From assembly GCA_020427395.1 (NCBI GenBank), contig JAGQON010000014.1:32861-96860 (forward strand): a stretch of DNA of 64,000 nucleotides, in the 5' to 3' direction. Below the pieces are notes generated by a model. The model had not been told where the DNA came from and searched no databases. It saw only the letters and a list, made by a program, of their open reading frames with translations. A program made the position numbers and the translations under genes. The stretch is from Phycisphaerales bacterium (GTDB lineage Bacteria > Planctomycetota > Phycisphaerae > Phycisphaerales > UBA1924). Positions 16,263 through 24,794 of this stretch are shown here, piece after piece (positions within the stretch are counted from its first letter, which is position 1; every line of letters starts with the position of its first letter).

Positions 16263-17216
16263 ATGCCCACCTCACGAATGCTGCCCCTGACCCTGCTCGC
16301 ACTGGCCACGACCCCGCTGATGGGTGCCCAGCCCAGTGAGGACGCTGGCGAGAAGCAGGCCGAGCAGATCGAGCGGTCCAAGCCGCAGTCGCTCACGCTC
16401 ATCGCCCGGGCGGGCGGGAGTTTCCAGGCGGATGCCGACTTCGACAACGACATCGGCGAGCTGTCGCTGAGCGAGTACCGGGCCGGGCTGACGGCCCTCT
16501 GGAACATCGAGGACGCCGGACGCCTCACCATCGACCTCAGCGCGGCGCTGCTCGATTACGATGTCACCCCCTCGCCCACCGCCGTCGCCGGTGACTCCGC
16601 CAGCATCGGCGCGGAGCTCGATGACATCCACCAGTTCGGGATCACCGCGATCTACTCCGACAGCCTCAACGACACCACCAACTGGTTCCTCGGCGGCGGC
16701 ATCGGCTTCAGCGGAGAGGACAACGCGGACTTCGGCGACAGCTTCGACTGGCTCGCCACCGGCGGCTTCGAGTACAAGCAGAGCGACACCCTCTCGATCG
16801 GCGTGGGCGTGCTCATCAAAAGCCGCCTCGAGGACGATGTGCTCATCGTCCCGATCCCACGCATCAACTGGACCATTGATGAACGCTGGTCGCTGCGGAC
16901 CGAGCGTGCGGGGCTCGAGCTGCGGTACAAGCACAGCGATCAGCTCTCGTACGGCGTGTTCGGCGAGTACCGCTCGGACAGCTTCCGCCTTGACGATACC
17001 CACGCCGCGGCCGTAGACGGCATGGGCACGCACCGGCGCATCCCCGTCGGCATGTTCGCGGACTTCAAGGCCAGCGATCGCATCAGGATCGAAGCAGCCG
17101 CGGGCGCTGCGCTGGGCGGCGAGCTCGAGTTCCTCGATGCCAACGGCAACGATGTGAGTAAGCAAGACCTCGACCCCGGCATCTTCGGAGCCATCACCGT
17201 CTCATTCCGGTTCTAA
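16263..17216 (+). CDS. Outer-membrane beta-barrel-like protein (DUF6268-type)
   Basis: A 317-residue exported protein: signal peptide (residues 1-22, ending LMGA) followed by alternating amphipathic strands and a C-terminal aromatic end (AITVSFRF), as in outer-membrane barrels. Strand-like runs include TNWFLGGGIGFSGED, DTLSIGVGVLIKSRLEDD and HRRIPVGMFADFKASDRIRIEA. It resembles the DUF6268 family of planctomycete and other barrel proteins. The start at 16263 is set by the signal peptide and an AAGGA site seven bases upstream. Role unknown; transport or structural. Confidence 0.7.
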   Translation: MPTSRMLPLTLLALATTPLMGAQPSEDAGEKQAEQIERSKPQSLTLIARAGGSFQADADFDNDIGELSLSEYRAGLTALWNIEDAGRLTIDLSAALLDYDVTPSPTAVAGDSASIGAELDDIHQFGITAIYSDSLNDTTNWFLGGGIGFSGEDNADFGDSFDWLATGGFEYKQSDTLSIGVGVLIKSRLEDDVLIVPIPRINWTIDERWSLRTERAGLELRYKHSDQLSYGVFGEYRSDSFRLDDTHAAAVDGMGTHRRIPVGMFADFKASDRIRIEAAAGAALGGELEFLDANGNDVSKQDLDPGIFGAITVSFRF

Positions 17217-17220
17217 TCGA

Positions 17221-18318
17221 TCAGCGGTCTGGCTCGTTGCTCGTGGGCGCAGAGGCCGCATCTCGCCGAACGGGCAGCGCTCGCTCGGGGATCGGCGGGG
17301 CATCACGCAGAAACGCCCGGCGGATCATGGGCGGATCGAACGGGCGATCATTGCCATCTACCGCGACCTGAGCGATCTTGAGGATCACATCCGCGCCCGA
17401 GATCGCCTGCGCAAAGCTCGTATAACGGCCATCGAGGAAGCTCGTGCCCTCCTTGCTCAGGCACACGAAAACCTGCGAGCCATTTGTATCAGGATCGGCG
17501 GCCCGCGCCATCGACAGCACGCCGAAATCGTGCGGCAGGGTGCTCTTCTCCAGATCGATCGCATAGCCGGGCCCGCCCGAACCCGTCCCGGATGGGTCGC
17601 CGACCTGGATCACGAACGGTCGTCCGTCCGCAAGCTGCGCCACCACACGATGGAAGATGATGTTTGTGTAAAAACCGCCCTGAACAAGATGCATGAAGTT
17701 GTACGCGGTGTTGGGCGCGGCGTCAGGTCGCATGCGGAACGCGATCTCGCCCATGCTCGTCTGGACCACGGCCTCCTGCTCGATATACACCCGGAGCCCT
17801 GAGAACACCCGCTCACTGTCCTCCTCACTCATGGGGCGCCCCTGCGCCTTGAGCGATTCGCGCCGATCGTCATCAAAGATCACCTCGGCGTCCTGCGCCT
17901 CGCTGACCGCCAGCGACTTGGGATCAACGCGCACGGCGGGGTTGGGTGTGACCAGCGGCTGGAGCACCAGCGGTGCGCCGTACGCCCGATCATCGAGGTA
18001 GAGCTGTGCCAGCATCACCTCGCGCGGCTTCTCGCCCCAGAGCATCGGGAAGAGGCTGGAGAGATCGCAGCGGCCCCTGGCCGCCGGTGCGCGAGAAACC
18101 TCCTCAAGCGAGCCGGCCTTGTAGAGCACGATGCTGGGCTCGGCGGTTGATTCCTCGGGCATGCCGACCATCACCACCAGACGCTGCCCCACTCCGAAGT
18201 AGAGCCGCTCGGGCGTGAGCTGGGCCTGCAACCGGGGCGTGATACCGGCGAGCAGCAGCATCGCCAGCATCAAGAGCAGGGGACGGCGGGACGATCTCGG
18301 TAATCTGTTGTGGCGCAT
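17221..18318 (-). CDS. Cyclophilin-type peptidyl-prolyl isomerase, exported
   Basis: A 365-residue periplasmic or surface-exposed cyclophilin. An N-terminal signal/anchor helix (residues 14-32) precedes a roughly 145-residue unassigned domain, then a cyclophilin domain (about 180-335): MRPDAAPNTAYNFMHLVQ, FYTNIIFHRVV (with the catalytic Arg), GDPSGTGSGGPGYAI, FGVLSMARAADPDTNGSQVFVC. It helps fold secreted proteins by proline cis-trans isomerisation. There is no ribosome site; TATGCT lies six bases before the ATG. It ends four bases from the convergent barrel gene. Confidence 0.92.
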   Translation of the reverse strand: MRHNRLPRSSRRPLLLMLAMLLLAGITPRLQAQLTPERLYFGVGQRLVVMVGMPEESTAEPSIVLYKAGSLEEVSRAPAARGRCDLSSLFPMLWGEKPREVMLAQLYLDDRAYGAPLVLQPLVTPNPAVRVDPKSLAVSEAQDAEVIFDDDRRESLKAQGRPMSEEDSERVFSGLRVYIEQEAVVQTSMGEIAFRMRPDAAPNTAYNFMHLVQGGFYTNIIFHRVVAQLADGRPFVIQVGDPSGTGSGGPGYAIDLEKSTLPHDFGVLSMARAADPDTNGSQVFVCLSKEGTSFLDGRYTSFAQAISGADVILKIAQVAVDGNDRPFDPPMIRRAFLRDAPPIPERALPVRRDAASAPTSNEPDR

Positions 18319-18324
18319 GCACAG

Positions 18325-18330
18325 AGCATA
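18325..18330 (-). promoter_or_regulatory. Putative leaderless -10 box for the cyclophilin gene
   Basis: Minus-strand TATGCT, six bases (CTGTGC), then the ATG at 18318. It lies right after the terminator of the upstream gene, so this gene needs its own promoter here. Confidence 0.5.
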
Positions 18331-18334
18331 CCCA

Positions 18335-18368
18335 GAAAAACAACACCCGGTTTCATGAACCGGGTGTT
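18335..18368 (-). terminator. Rho-independent terminator of the prepilin-like gene
   Basis: A perfect 11-bp stem (AACACCCGGTT, 18342-18352; AACCGGGTGTT, 18358-18368) with a 5-base loop. On the minus strand it is followed by GTTTTTC. Confidence 0.88.
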
Positions 18369-18414
18369 CGCTCTTGAGTCATTCAATAGTGATGATCGTG
18401 CCTTGCTTGACAGG

Positions 18415-19170
18415 TCATTCTGCCTCGCCGGGGATCTCATCGAGTCGCCCCCACGCGTCCTGCACCGTGTTCGATGGGTCGTCGCCGCTGCGAGCGAGAA
18501 GTTCGTTGGCGATGCCATCGCCGATGTCGTCGTACCAGTCCACCGCCAGGCCCGCCTGGAGCACATTGAAGCCGCCCTGATGGTTCAGGTCCTCGTACGA
18601 GCGGAGCGTGTCAGTGATCAACGCCGCAGTGGAGTTGATGTTGTAAAGCACGCGCGAGCCGTTGGGCCCGGTTCCACGGTAGAGGTAGTTGACGACAATC
18701 TCGTCCGTATCTTCCCGATTCATCCAGTCGTCCTGGGCGTCATCATAGCGGAAGTTGCCCTGGTGGCTGGGGCAGTAGTAGATGCTCGATGCCGAGATAT
18801 ACTCGCGCCCGTAGAGCAGCCCGAGCCCGTCCCATCGCTTGTCGCCAAGCTCGGGGAACTCTTCGCTTGAAACCCAGACGGTGTCCATCCGCTCATACGC
18901 GGGCAGCGTGGCCGCGTTTTGAGATGGGGCCGCGGGGAGGAACACACTGTCGGGCAGGTGCTCGCGCCAGTCTTGCGAGTAAAGACTCACGCCAAGACCG
19001 ATCTGCCTGAGGTTGGAAGCGCAGATGACCCGGCGCGTCGATTCACGCACCATCGAGATCGCGGGGAGCATGAGCGCAACAAGAACGCCAACGATCACGA
19101 GTGAGACCAAGAGATCGATCATCGTGAACGCGCGTTCATTACGACGAGATGTGCAGTTCGTCTGCTCCAA
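18415..19170 (-). CDS. Prepilin-like protein with degenerate H-X9-DG motif
   Basis: About 251 residues. The N-terminus carries a type IV prepilin/pseudopilin signal, ERAFTMIDLLVSLVIVGVL, with cleavage expected between Ala and Phe, then the conserved SNLRQIGLG that marks the DUF1559-like family expanded in Planctomycetes. Near the C-terminus HQGGFNVLQAGLAVDW matches the H-X9-DG motif except that DG is AG. The function of this family is unsettled; pseudopilus or secretion-related surface protein. The start is uncertain: a TTG at 19170 places the signal 15 residues in, with no clear ribosome site; an upstream TTG is also possible. Strong terminator downstream. Confidence 0.8.
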   Translation of the reverse strand: MEQTNCTSRRNERAFTMIDLLVSLVIVGVLVALMLPAISMVRESTRRVICASNLRQIGLGVSLYSQDWREHLPDSVFLPAAPSQNAATLPAYERMDTVWVSSEEFPELGDKRWDGLGLLYGREYISASSIYYCPSHQGNFRYDDAQDDWMNREDTDEIVVNYLYRGTGPNGSRVLYNINSTAALITDTLRSYEDLNHQGGFNVLQAGLAVDWYDDIGDGIANELLARSGDDPSNTVQDAWGRLDEIPGEAE

Positions 19171-19488
19171 TGCGGACCCAATCTGCTCTATCAATGCGCC
19201 ACACTCGTCCCACCACGAAGTGTGCCGTTGTGACGCATTTCCCCACGCCTGCCCTGTGACAGGTCTTCGACGCACTTACCAAGGTATCGGTTTGTTCAAA
19301 TATTCGCAACCCCCCGGTTCCGATTTCGAGCCCGAGAACCCGCGATTCCTGCCATATACCGAACAAAGCCGGCGACTTCTTCATCTCATGAACCCTCAAA
19401 CGAGGGTCCGCATTCCGGAAAGAACAAAATGCTCTGCAAACACGCGGCTTGCAAGCATCCGCAGGATCGGATACTCGTATAGGACGGC

Positions 19489-19513
19489 GGCTTGTGGTCT
19501 GTATTCACAAGCC
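19489..19513 (+). promoter_or_regulatory. Hairpin in the leader of the sigma-factor gene
   Basis: Perfect 8-bp inverted repeat GGCTTGTG / CACAAGCC around a 9-base loop, ending 28 bases before the ATG. It could be a protein operator or an RNA hairpin. The remaining divergent region 19171-19488 holds no gene I can support. Confidence 0.4.
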
Positions 19514-19541
19514 CCGGGCGCGCTCGTGAACCCGGTGGGAA

Positions 19542-20222
19542 ATGGATAAGAACGAACAAAGCCAACACCCCGTCGATGCCTCAGATAGAAACGGCATCAC
19601 CACCCCGAACGATTCGTCCGGGGGTCCAAAGCCAATATCGGCTTCGGATTTCGATGGGCAGGACAAGGTGGACTACGAGTTGATGCAGCAAATCGCACTC
19701 AACAACGAGACCGCTGTCAGCGAGCTCTACGACCGATTCGGGTCGCTGGTGTTTCGTATGGCTTATCAGTCGATGCCCACGCGGGCAGAGGCGGAAGACG
19801 CTGTTCAGGAGATCTTTGTCCGCCTGTGGCGCACCGCCGACCGCTACGACCCCCGCAAGGCCGCTCTGGTCACATGGGTCATGCTGCTCACCCGTCGCCA
19901 CCTTGTGGACAAGCTGCGTCGCAAGCGGGCCCGCATCAAGACCGCGGTCCTCGACGACGCCTTAGCCTCAGGCGTTGGTGCATGGGTCGAAACCAACGCT
20001 GGCGAGCGAATGATCAATGACGAGCACTTCGCCACATTGGTCAAAAAAATAGAAACGCTGCCCGAGCTGCAGCAGACCGTCGTGATGCGTGCTTATCTGG
20101 GCGGGCAGACGCTCAGGCAGATCAGCGACGAGCTCGATACACCCCTGGGGACGATTAAATCAGCGCTCTCTCGGGCGCTGGTCCGGCTTCGAGAGCGAAC
20201 CGGGGAGGAAAAGAAGTCATGA
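19542..20222 (+). CDS. ECF-type RNA polymerase sigma factor
   Basis: A 226-residue sigma-70 family factor with only regions 2 and 4. Region 2 (about residues 47-120) shows ELYDRFGSLVFRMAYQSM, AEDAVQEIFVRLWRTADRYD and the -10-reading TWVMLLTRRHLVDKLRRKR. Region 4 (about 165-220) shows LPELQQTVVMRAYLGGQTL, ISDELDTPLGTIKSALSRAL. A 45-residue polar N-terminal extension is unusual. It overlaps the next gene by ATGA, the standard arrangement for a sigma and its anti-sigma. It resembles the SigK-like ECF group. Target regulon unknown. Confidence 0.94.
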   Translation: MDKNEQSQHPVDASDRNGITTPNDSSGGPKPISASDFDGQDKVDYELMQQIALNNETAVSELYDRFGSLVFRMAYQSMPTRAEAEDAVQEIFVRLWRTADRYDPRKAALVTWVMLLTRRHLVDKLRRKRARIKTAVLDDALASGVGAWVETNAGERMINDEHFATLVKKIETLPELQQTVVMRAYLGGQTLRQISDELDTPLGTIKSALSRALVRLRERTGEEKKS

Positions 20223-21076
20223 ATACCCACGAACTGATCGAATCAACCATGCTGCACGCACTCGGGCTGTTGGAAGACAGCGAACGAGAAGCGTACGAGG
20301 CCGCCTTCAATACTGCCCCCGTCAGCGTACAGCAACGCGTACGACAGGAAGCACGACGCATGGCCGACCTGGGCGATCTGATGCCCGAGGTGGAGCCCTC
20401 TGCCGACATGCGTCAGATGGTTTTGGCCGCGGTCCGCGCCGCCATGCGTGAAGAGGAAAATGAATCCCGCATCGCCAAACTGGCTGCTGGAACCTCTCCC
20501 GTGATCGCCCGCATCGATCACAACACGCCCGCTCCCCGCGCGACCTCGCAACCCCGGCTCTCGACCAGCCCCCGCGTTCACCGCGTTTGGCGCGTCGCGG
20601 CCGTCGGTTTCGCCGCCGCCTCCATCGCCATGGGCGTGGTCATGGTCAACATCAACCAGACCCTGCAGCAGGCGAACAACCGCGCCCTCGTCGACACCCT
20701 CTATGACCAGATCGGTGCCCAGTACCTCGAATCGACCATCTTCGACGCCAACACCCAGCGTGTGGCACTGACCTCGACGGATACCCAGAGCAAGGCCGTC
20801 GCCGCGGTCTGGTACAACCCCGACTGGAACTCCGCCCGCCTGTTCGTCAAAAACTTGTCCAGCGACGAGAACAAGCCCTTGCGCTTGGTCATCCTCGACG
20901 AGGACGACAACATCGTGGAGGTCATCAAAACCTTCACCCCCACCGGCGAGCTTGAGGACTTCGATGTCAACATCAACCTGAGCACGCAGCGCCGCCTGGC
21001 GATCTACCCGGACGCCCAGAGCGAGATCGAGGCGGCCATCCGGCCCGTGCTCGTGAGCTCCGACAGCTCACTCTGA
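20219..21076 (+). CDS. Membrane anti-sigma factor, RskA-like
   Basis: A 285-residue single-pass protein translationally coupled to the sigma gene. The cytoplasmic N-terminus (about 1-110) begins with HELIESTMLHALGLLEDSERE, the helix typical of RskA/anti-sigma-K factors, and lacks the zinc (HxxxCxxC) motif. One transmembrane helix lies near residues 125-143 (VAAVGFAAASIAMGVVMV). The periplasmic C-terminus (about 150-285) matches the RskA-type beta domain (AAVWYNPDWNSARLFVKNL). It presumably holds the sigma factor inactive until an envelope signal triggers release or proteolysis. A bidirectional terminator follows. Confidence 0.9.
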   Translation: MNTHELIESTMLHALGLLEDSEREAYEAAFNTAPVSVQQRVRQEARRMADLGDLMPEVEPSADMRQMVLAAVRAAMREEENESRIAKLAAGTSPVIARIDHNTPAPRATSQPRLSTSPRVHRVWRVAAVGFAAASIAMGVVMVNINQTLQQANNRALVDTLYDQIGAQYLESTIFDANTQRVALTSTDTQSKAVAAVWYNPDWNSARLFVKNLSSDENKPLRLVILDEDDNIVEVIKTFTPTGELEDFDVNINLSTQRRLAIYPDAQSEIEAAIRPVLVSSDSSL

Positions 21077-21101
21077 TCTCCCGCAACAACCAGCTATGAA
21101 A

Positions 21102-21136
21102 ACGCCCGGCCAACTCGGCCGGGCGTCTTTCTTTCA
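21102..21136. terminator. Bidirectional terminator
   Basis: Perfect 10-bp GC-rich stem ACGCCCGGCC (21102-21111) / GGCCGGGCGT (21117-21126) with a 5-base loop. It is followed by TCTTTCTTTC on the plus strand and by TTTT on the minus strand, between convergent genes. Confidence 0.85.
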
Positions 21137-21165
21137 TGTTCCTGCGGTTCGTACTCTGGTCCGAC

Positions 21166-23610
21166 TCAGCGGGGCATTTCCCACTGCTCGTCATCGAAGA
21201 GCACCTCAACACGCGAGTCCTTCTCGAAGCGGGCCTTGGCCGCCGCCAAGCGACGCCAGAGGATCCCGCCGATGATCAGCGCACCGATCATCGCGCCGCC
21301 GAAGATCATGCCAGCCATCTCCAGTCGCTTGGTGTCGAGCGGGGCGTTGGAGAGCGTGGCGCTCTGACTGACCGCGGTGATCGCCGAATCGCCGCGGCGA
21401 GCACGGGCGTTATTGGCAGCACTCGACAACGCAACCGAGAAGGTGTCCAGCACCCGCTGGGCACGCTCGGCGCCCATATCGCGGTACTCGAGCACGATCT
21501 CGCCGGGCATCGATGCGACGATATCGAGCGACTGATTCATCTGCTGGCCCAGCTCACCCGGGGTCGCGAAATCGATGATGCCGCGACGCTTCATCCGCTC
21601 GGCCGCGACTTCCTGGAAGCGTGGCTCGCTGATCAGCCCGGTGATATAGCCCTCCCACTCGCTCAGCTCGGTCTCGCTGAGCTTGCCGTCAGGTGAGTTG
21701 GCGCTGAGGGTGACGCGTGAGCTGTACTCGCCCGGCGCAACGCGCCCGGACACAAACCAGCTGCCGACGCCGATCATCAGCATGACCGCGATCATGCCGA
21801 ACAACCCGACGAGCACGCCTGATCGGACTTCCTTATTCCGGACCTTCCGCTGGGCCGTGGCAATCGCTTCGTATGCCTCGGCCAGCTCGGCCCGCTTGGT
21901 GAGGACCTGCTCGCACTGCTCGTAGCGGGTCTGCAAGGCGTTGGTGGCGAGGCGGACCTTCTCCGCGTCGCCCTCGAGCACCCTGCGCATCCGCTGGAGG
22001 CGTTCGCGCCGGCGCTGGGTCCACTCGTCGCTGGGGGCCGCGCCGGTGCCCTTGGGCTTGGCACGCTCTGCCTCAAGGTCACTGTTGAGCTTCTCGACCG
22101 TGGCGATCAGGTCGCTGCACTGGGTCTCCAGTGATTCAATCTTCGCCAGCGTCTGCTCGTCTGGCTCGCCCGACGACTCGCCCGACGCTTCCAGTTCGGC
22201 CTCGAGCGCAACGACGCGCTCGGCCAGCTGCTTGAGCTGCGATTCACGCTCGCCCAGCTTCGCCTGCAGTGCCTCGCCCTGCTGGCGGGCTTCCTCCAAC
22301 TGCTTGGTGATCGCCTCGGTGGCCTCGGGGTCTCCCTCGGGTTTGGTATCCAGCTGCAACTGCAGCTCATCACGGGCCGACTGGGCCTGCTCGAGCTCTT
22401 GGCGCAGCGATGCGACCTGCTGCTCAAACTCTGCCGCCAGCTCGCGCTGCCTGGTGAGCTCCTCGTCCGCGTCTGCACCGATATCGGCCAGCTGCGCGTT
22501 GAGTTCTCGAATCTGACCCTGCGCGTTCTGCAGCTGTGAACTCAGCGTGTCGATCTCGTTCTGGTTCTGGGCGCTGCGCTGCTCGGCCTCACCCTCGAAC
22601 GACTCGATCCGCCCCATCGCCTCGCTCAGCTGCGACTCAAGCTCACTGACTCGCTGCTGGGCCTGGGCGTTGCCGCTCGACTGTTCATGCTGCAGCGACT
22701 CGAGCTGGGCTCGCAGCCCCTCGGCCACCTTCTGCTCGCGCTGCAGCTGCTGCTGCGCGTTGTTCAGGGCCTCGCGGACCTGGGCAAGCTCCTTCTCGAA
22801 CTGCTCACGCGCCTCGCTGAGCTGGTGCTCAACACCACCCGCCTGCTCGGCGAGCTCTTCGAGCGCCTTGCTGCGCTCGAGCAGCTCGATCTCACGACCG
22901 CGTAGCTTCGAGGTGGCGCTCTTGAGATCCGCGCTGATCTTCCCGTGCTGCTCACGCAGCGATCCCAGCTCGCCCTGCAGCTGCTGATACTTCTCGTCCT
23001 GCGCGCGGAGCTGGTCGCGGGCGGCTTCGAGCTCTGCGGTTGCATGCTCGAGGGCGATGGCGGCCTCCTCCTCGCGCTCCAGCTTCTCCTGCACTTCTCG
23101 CTCAAGCGCATCCAGCTCACCCTTGCGCTGGGCGATACCGCCGAGCTGCTCGTCGAGCTGCGCAATCTTCCGCTTGATTTCCTGATCGCGAGATTCGAGC
23201 TCCGCCTCGTGCTGCTCGAGCGACTCGGCCTGGGCCGCCAGCTTCGATTCACGCTGCTCGAGCCCGCTGGCGCGCTGCACCAGGTTCAGCTCGCGGTTCT
23301 CGAACTCCTGGCGCATCTCTGCCAGCTCGACCTCGCGGTTAACCAGCTCCTGCTCACGAAGCTCCAGTTCCTTGTTCTGCTCCTGCAGGTAGATCTTCTG
23401 CTCATGGAGCGACACCATCGCCTGGCGGTGCTCTTCGTGCGCCTTGCGCAGGGCACCGAGCTGGCTCTCGACGCTCTCGATCACATCGAGCACATCCTCC
23501 TCGGGCTTGCGCATCTTCATTTCCGCACGCGGATCCGAGCTGGATGAAGGTTTGTGCTTGCCACGCATCGGGGGCGCCTCGCTGGATGTGTTTTCGCGAT
23601 TGGGGTCCAT
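21166..23610 (-). CDS. Long coiled-coil protein with Wzz-like two-helix membrane end
   Basis: An 814-residue protein, mostly one cytoplasmic coiled coil (about residues 35-560) of Glu/Gln/Leu/Arg heptads (e.g. LREQELVNREVELAEMRQ). Near the C-terminus are two transmembrane helices, about 598-620 and 761-783, enclosing a ~140-residue periplasmic segment (GEYSSRVTLSANSP...GEIVLEYRDMGAERAQRVLD) and followed by a short cytoplasmic tail. That two-helix/loop layout resembles Wzz/GumC polysaccharide co-polymerases, but the giant N-terminal coiled coil is not part of that family. ATG at 23610 is chosen for GGAGGAG six bases upstream. I cannot assign a function; a cell-envelope scaffold or export regulator is possible. 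Confidence 0.8.
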   Translation of the reverse strand: MDPNRENTSSEAPPMRGKHKPSSSSDPRAEMKMRKPEEDVLDVIESVESQLGALRKAHEEHRQAMVSLHEQKIYLQEQNKELELREQELVNREVELAEMRQEFENRELNLVQRASGLEQRESKLAAQAESLEQHEAELESRDQEIKRKIAQLDEQLGGIAQRKGELDALEREVQEKLEREEEAAIALEHATAELEAARDQLRAQDEKYQQLQGELGSLREQHGKISADLKSATSKLRGREIELLERSKALEELAEQAGGVEHQLSEAREQFEKELAQVREALNNAQQQLQREQKVAEGLRAQLESLQHEQSSGNAQAQQRVSELESQLSEAMGRIESFEGEAEQRSAQNQNEIDTLSSQLQNAQGQIRELNAQLADIGADADEELTRQRELAAEFEQQVASLRQELEQAQSARDELQLQLDTKPEGDPEATEAITKQLEEARQQGEALQAKLGERESQLKQLAERVVALEAELEASGESSGEPDEQTLAKIESLETQCSDLIATVEKLNSDLEAERAKPKGTGAAPSDEWTQRRRERLQRMRRVLEGDAEKVRLATNALQTRYEQCEQVLTKRAELAEAYEAIATAQRKVRNKEVRSGVLVGLFGMIAVMLMIGVGSWFVSGRVAPGEYSSRVTLSANSPDGKLSETELSEWEGYITGLISEPRFQEVAAERMKRRGIIDFATPGELGQQMNQSLDIVASMPGEIVLEYRDMGAERAQRVLDTFSVALSSAANNARARRGDSAITAVSQSATLSNAPLDTKRLEMAGMIFGGAMIGALIIGGILWRRLAAAKARFEKDSRVEVLFDDEQWEMPR

Positions 23611-23850
23611 GCACAACTCCTCCCGGCTTGAAGTCCGGCACGCCCGCCCACCTCACTGAGGTTCGTCAATGGGAAGCAGACATATCGCATATCGGCTCAG
23701 CAAGGGCAGCATTCGAGATTCGCGCGTGATTTGCGCCCGCATCACCCCGCCTGTACCAGCAGTGAGGGATGTGACGATCACCACCGTCCGGGAACTCGCC
23801 GCTCCCGGTTCTCGGCCCCATCACGCTCGGCATGATTCCCCGCCCCGACC

Positions 23851-23856
23851 TAGAGT
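23851..23856 (+). promoter_or_regulatory. Putative leaderless -10 box for aldose epimerase
   Basis: TAGAGT, five bases (CGCCC), then the ATG at 23862. No Shine-Dalgarno sequence is seen for this ATG or for the in-frame ATG at 23832. Confidence 0.4.
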
Positions 23857-23861
23857 CGCCC

Positions 23862-24794
23862 ATGCCCCATCGGACCGACGACATCGTGCTCGAACTGCCC
23901 TCCATCCGCCTCACGATTTCGCCCAGCGTGGGCGCCTCGATCGTCTCGCTGGAGCACCGCGACGCCCGTGGGCGCTGGGCCCACATCCTCCGTCAGATGC
24001 CCAAAGACAGCCTGGACGCCTCCGACGCGGGCTCGTTCCTCATGCTCCCCTGGACCAACCGCGTGAAGAACGCCCGGTTCCGCTTCGGGGGGGCAGAGCA
24101 CACTCTGGTCGCCAACCACAGCGACGGCACCGCGATCCACGGCATCGCCCGCGAGCAGGCGTGGTCCATCGTCGACCGATCCCCAATCACCGCCCGCCTC
24201 ACCCTCAGGCACGAGCCCGACGGGACCTGCCCCTTCGCGTTCGGGGGCGTGGCCCGCTACGAGATCGCTCCGGAACGCGTGGAACTGGACCTGAGCGTGA
24301 CGAATCTGGGAGCCGAGCCCATGCCCGCGGGCTGCGGGCACCACCCCTACTTCCACCGCCACCTGAGCAGCGATGCCGACGACCTGCGGGTCAAGATGGG
24401 CGTATCGGGGCGGTACGAGACCACCGCATGCATCCCGAGCGGCAGTGTGATCGACGACGATGCCTGCGCCCTGCTGCGATCGGGGAAACCCATCGGGAAC
24501 CCCGGACTCGACGATGTGTTCGCTGGCTTCGGTGGCCGCGTGGTCATGGACTGGCCCCAGTCGGGCGTTCGCCTGACGATGGACTGCAGCCCGGAGCTTG
24601 GGCACATGGTGGTCTACACACCACGCGATTCGGACGGCTCACCCAGCGAGTTCGTCTGTATCGAGCCGGTGAGCATGGTCAACGACGGCTTCAACCTGCT
24701 CGAACAGGGCATGGATCAAACAGGCGTGCGTGTGCTCGGGCCCGGTGAGACCCTCCGCACACGCACGGTCTTTGAGTTCAGCTCGATCGGGTGA
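23862..24794 (+). CDS. Aldose 1-epimerase family protein
   Basis: A 310-residue cytosolic mutarotase of the galactose-mutarotase superfamily. It shows FLMLPWTNRVKNARFRFGG, GTAIHGIAREQAW (with the His of the active site), MPAGCGHHPYFHRHL and a C-terminal FVCIEPVSMVNDGFNLLEQG with the likely catalytic Glu. It interconverts alpha and beta anomers of hexoses or sugar derivatives; substrate specificity cannot be told. An upstream in-frame ATG (23832) would add 10 residues; 23862 is preferred because of a TAGAGT box five bases before it and because similarity begins later. Ends flush with the convergent pseudopilin gene. Confidence 0.88.
   Translation: MPHRTDDIVLELPSIRLTISPSVGASIVSLEHRDARGRWAHILRQMPKDSLDASDAGSFLMLPWTNRVKNARFRFGGAEHTLVANHSDGTAIHGIAREQAWSIVDRSPITARLTLRHEPDGTCPFAFGGVARYEIAPERVELDLSVTNLGAEPMPAGCGHHPYFHRHLSSDADDLRVKMGVSGRYETTACIPSGSVIDDDACALLRSGKPIGNPGLDDVFAGFGGRVVMDWPQSGVRLTMDCSPELGHMVVYTPRDSDGSPSEFVCIEPVSMVNDGFNLLEQGMDQTGVRVLGPGETLRTRTVFEFSSIG

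Noticed and set aside
15949..16302. N-terminal extension of the trhO frame
   Set aside because: It would translate through the tRNA-Ala gene; a GGAG-supported ATG at 15948 gives a full-length family protein.
21683..23547. Several plus-strand frames rich in Leu/Ser/Cys
   Set aside because: They are antisense shadows of the coiled-coil gene, whose heptad codons create long open frames on the other strand.
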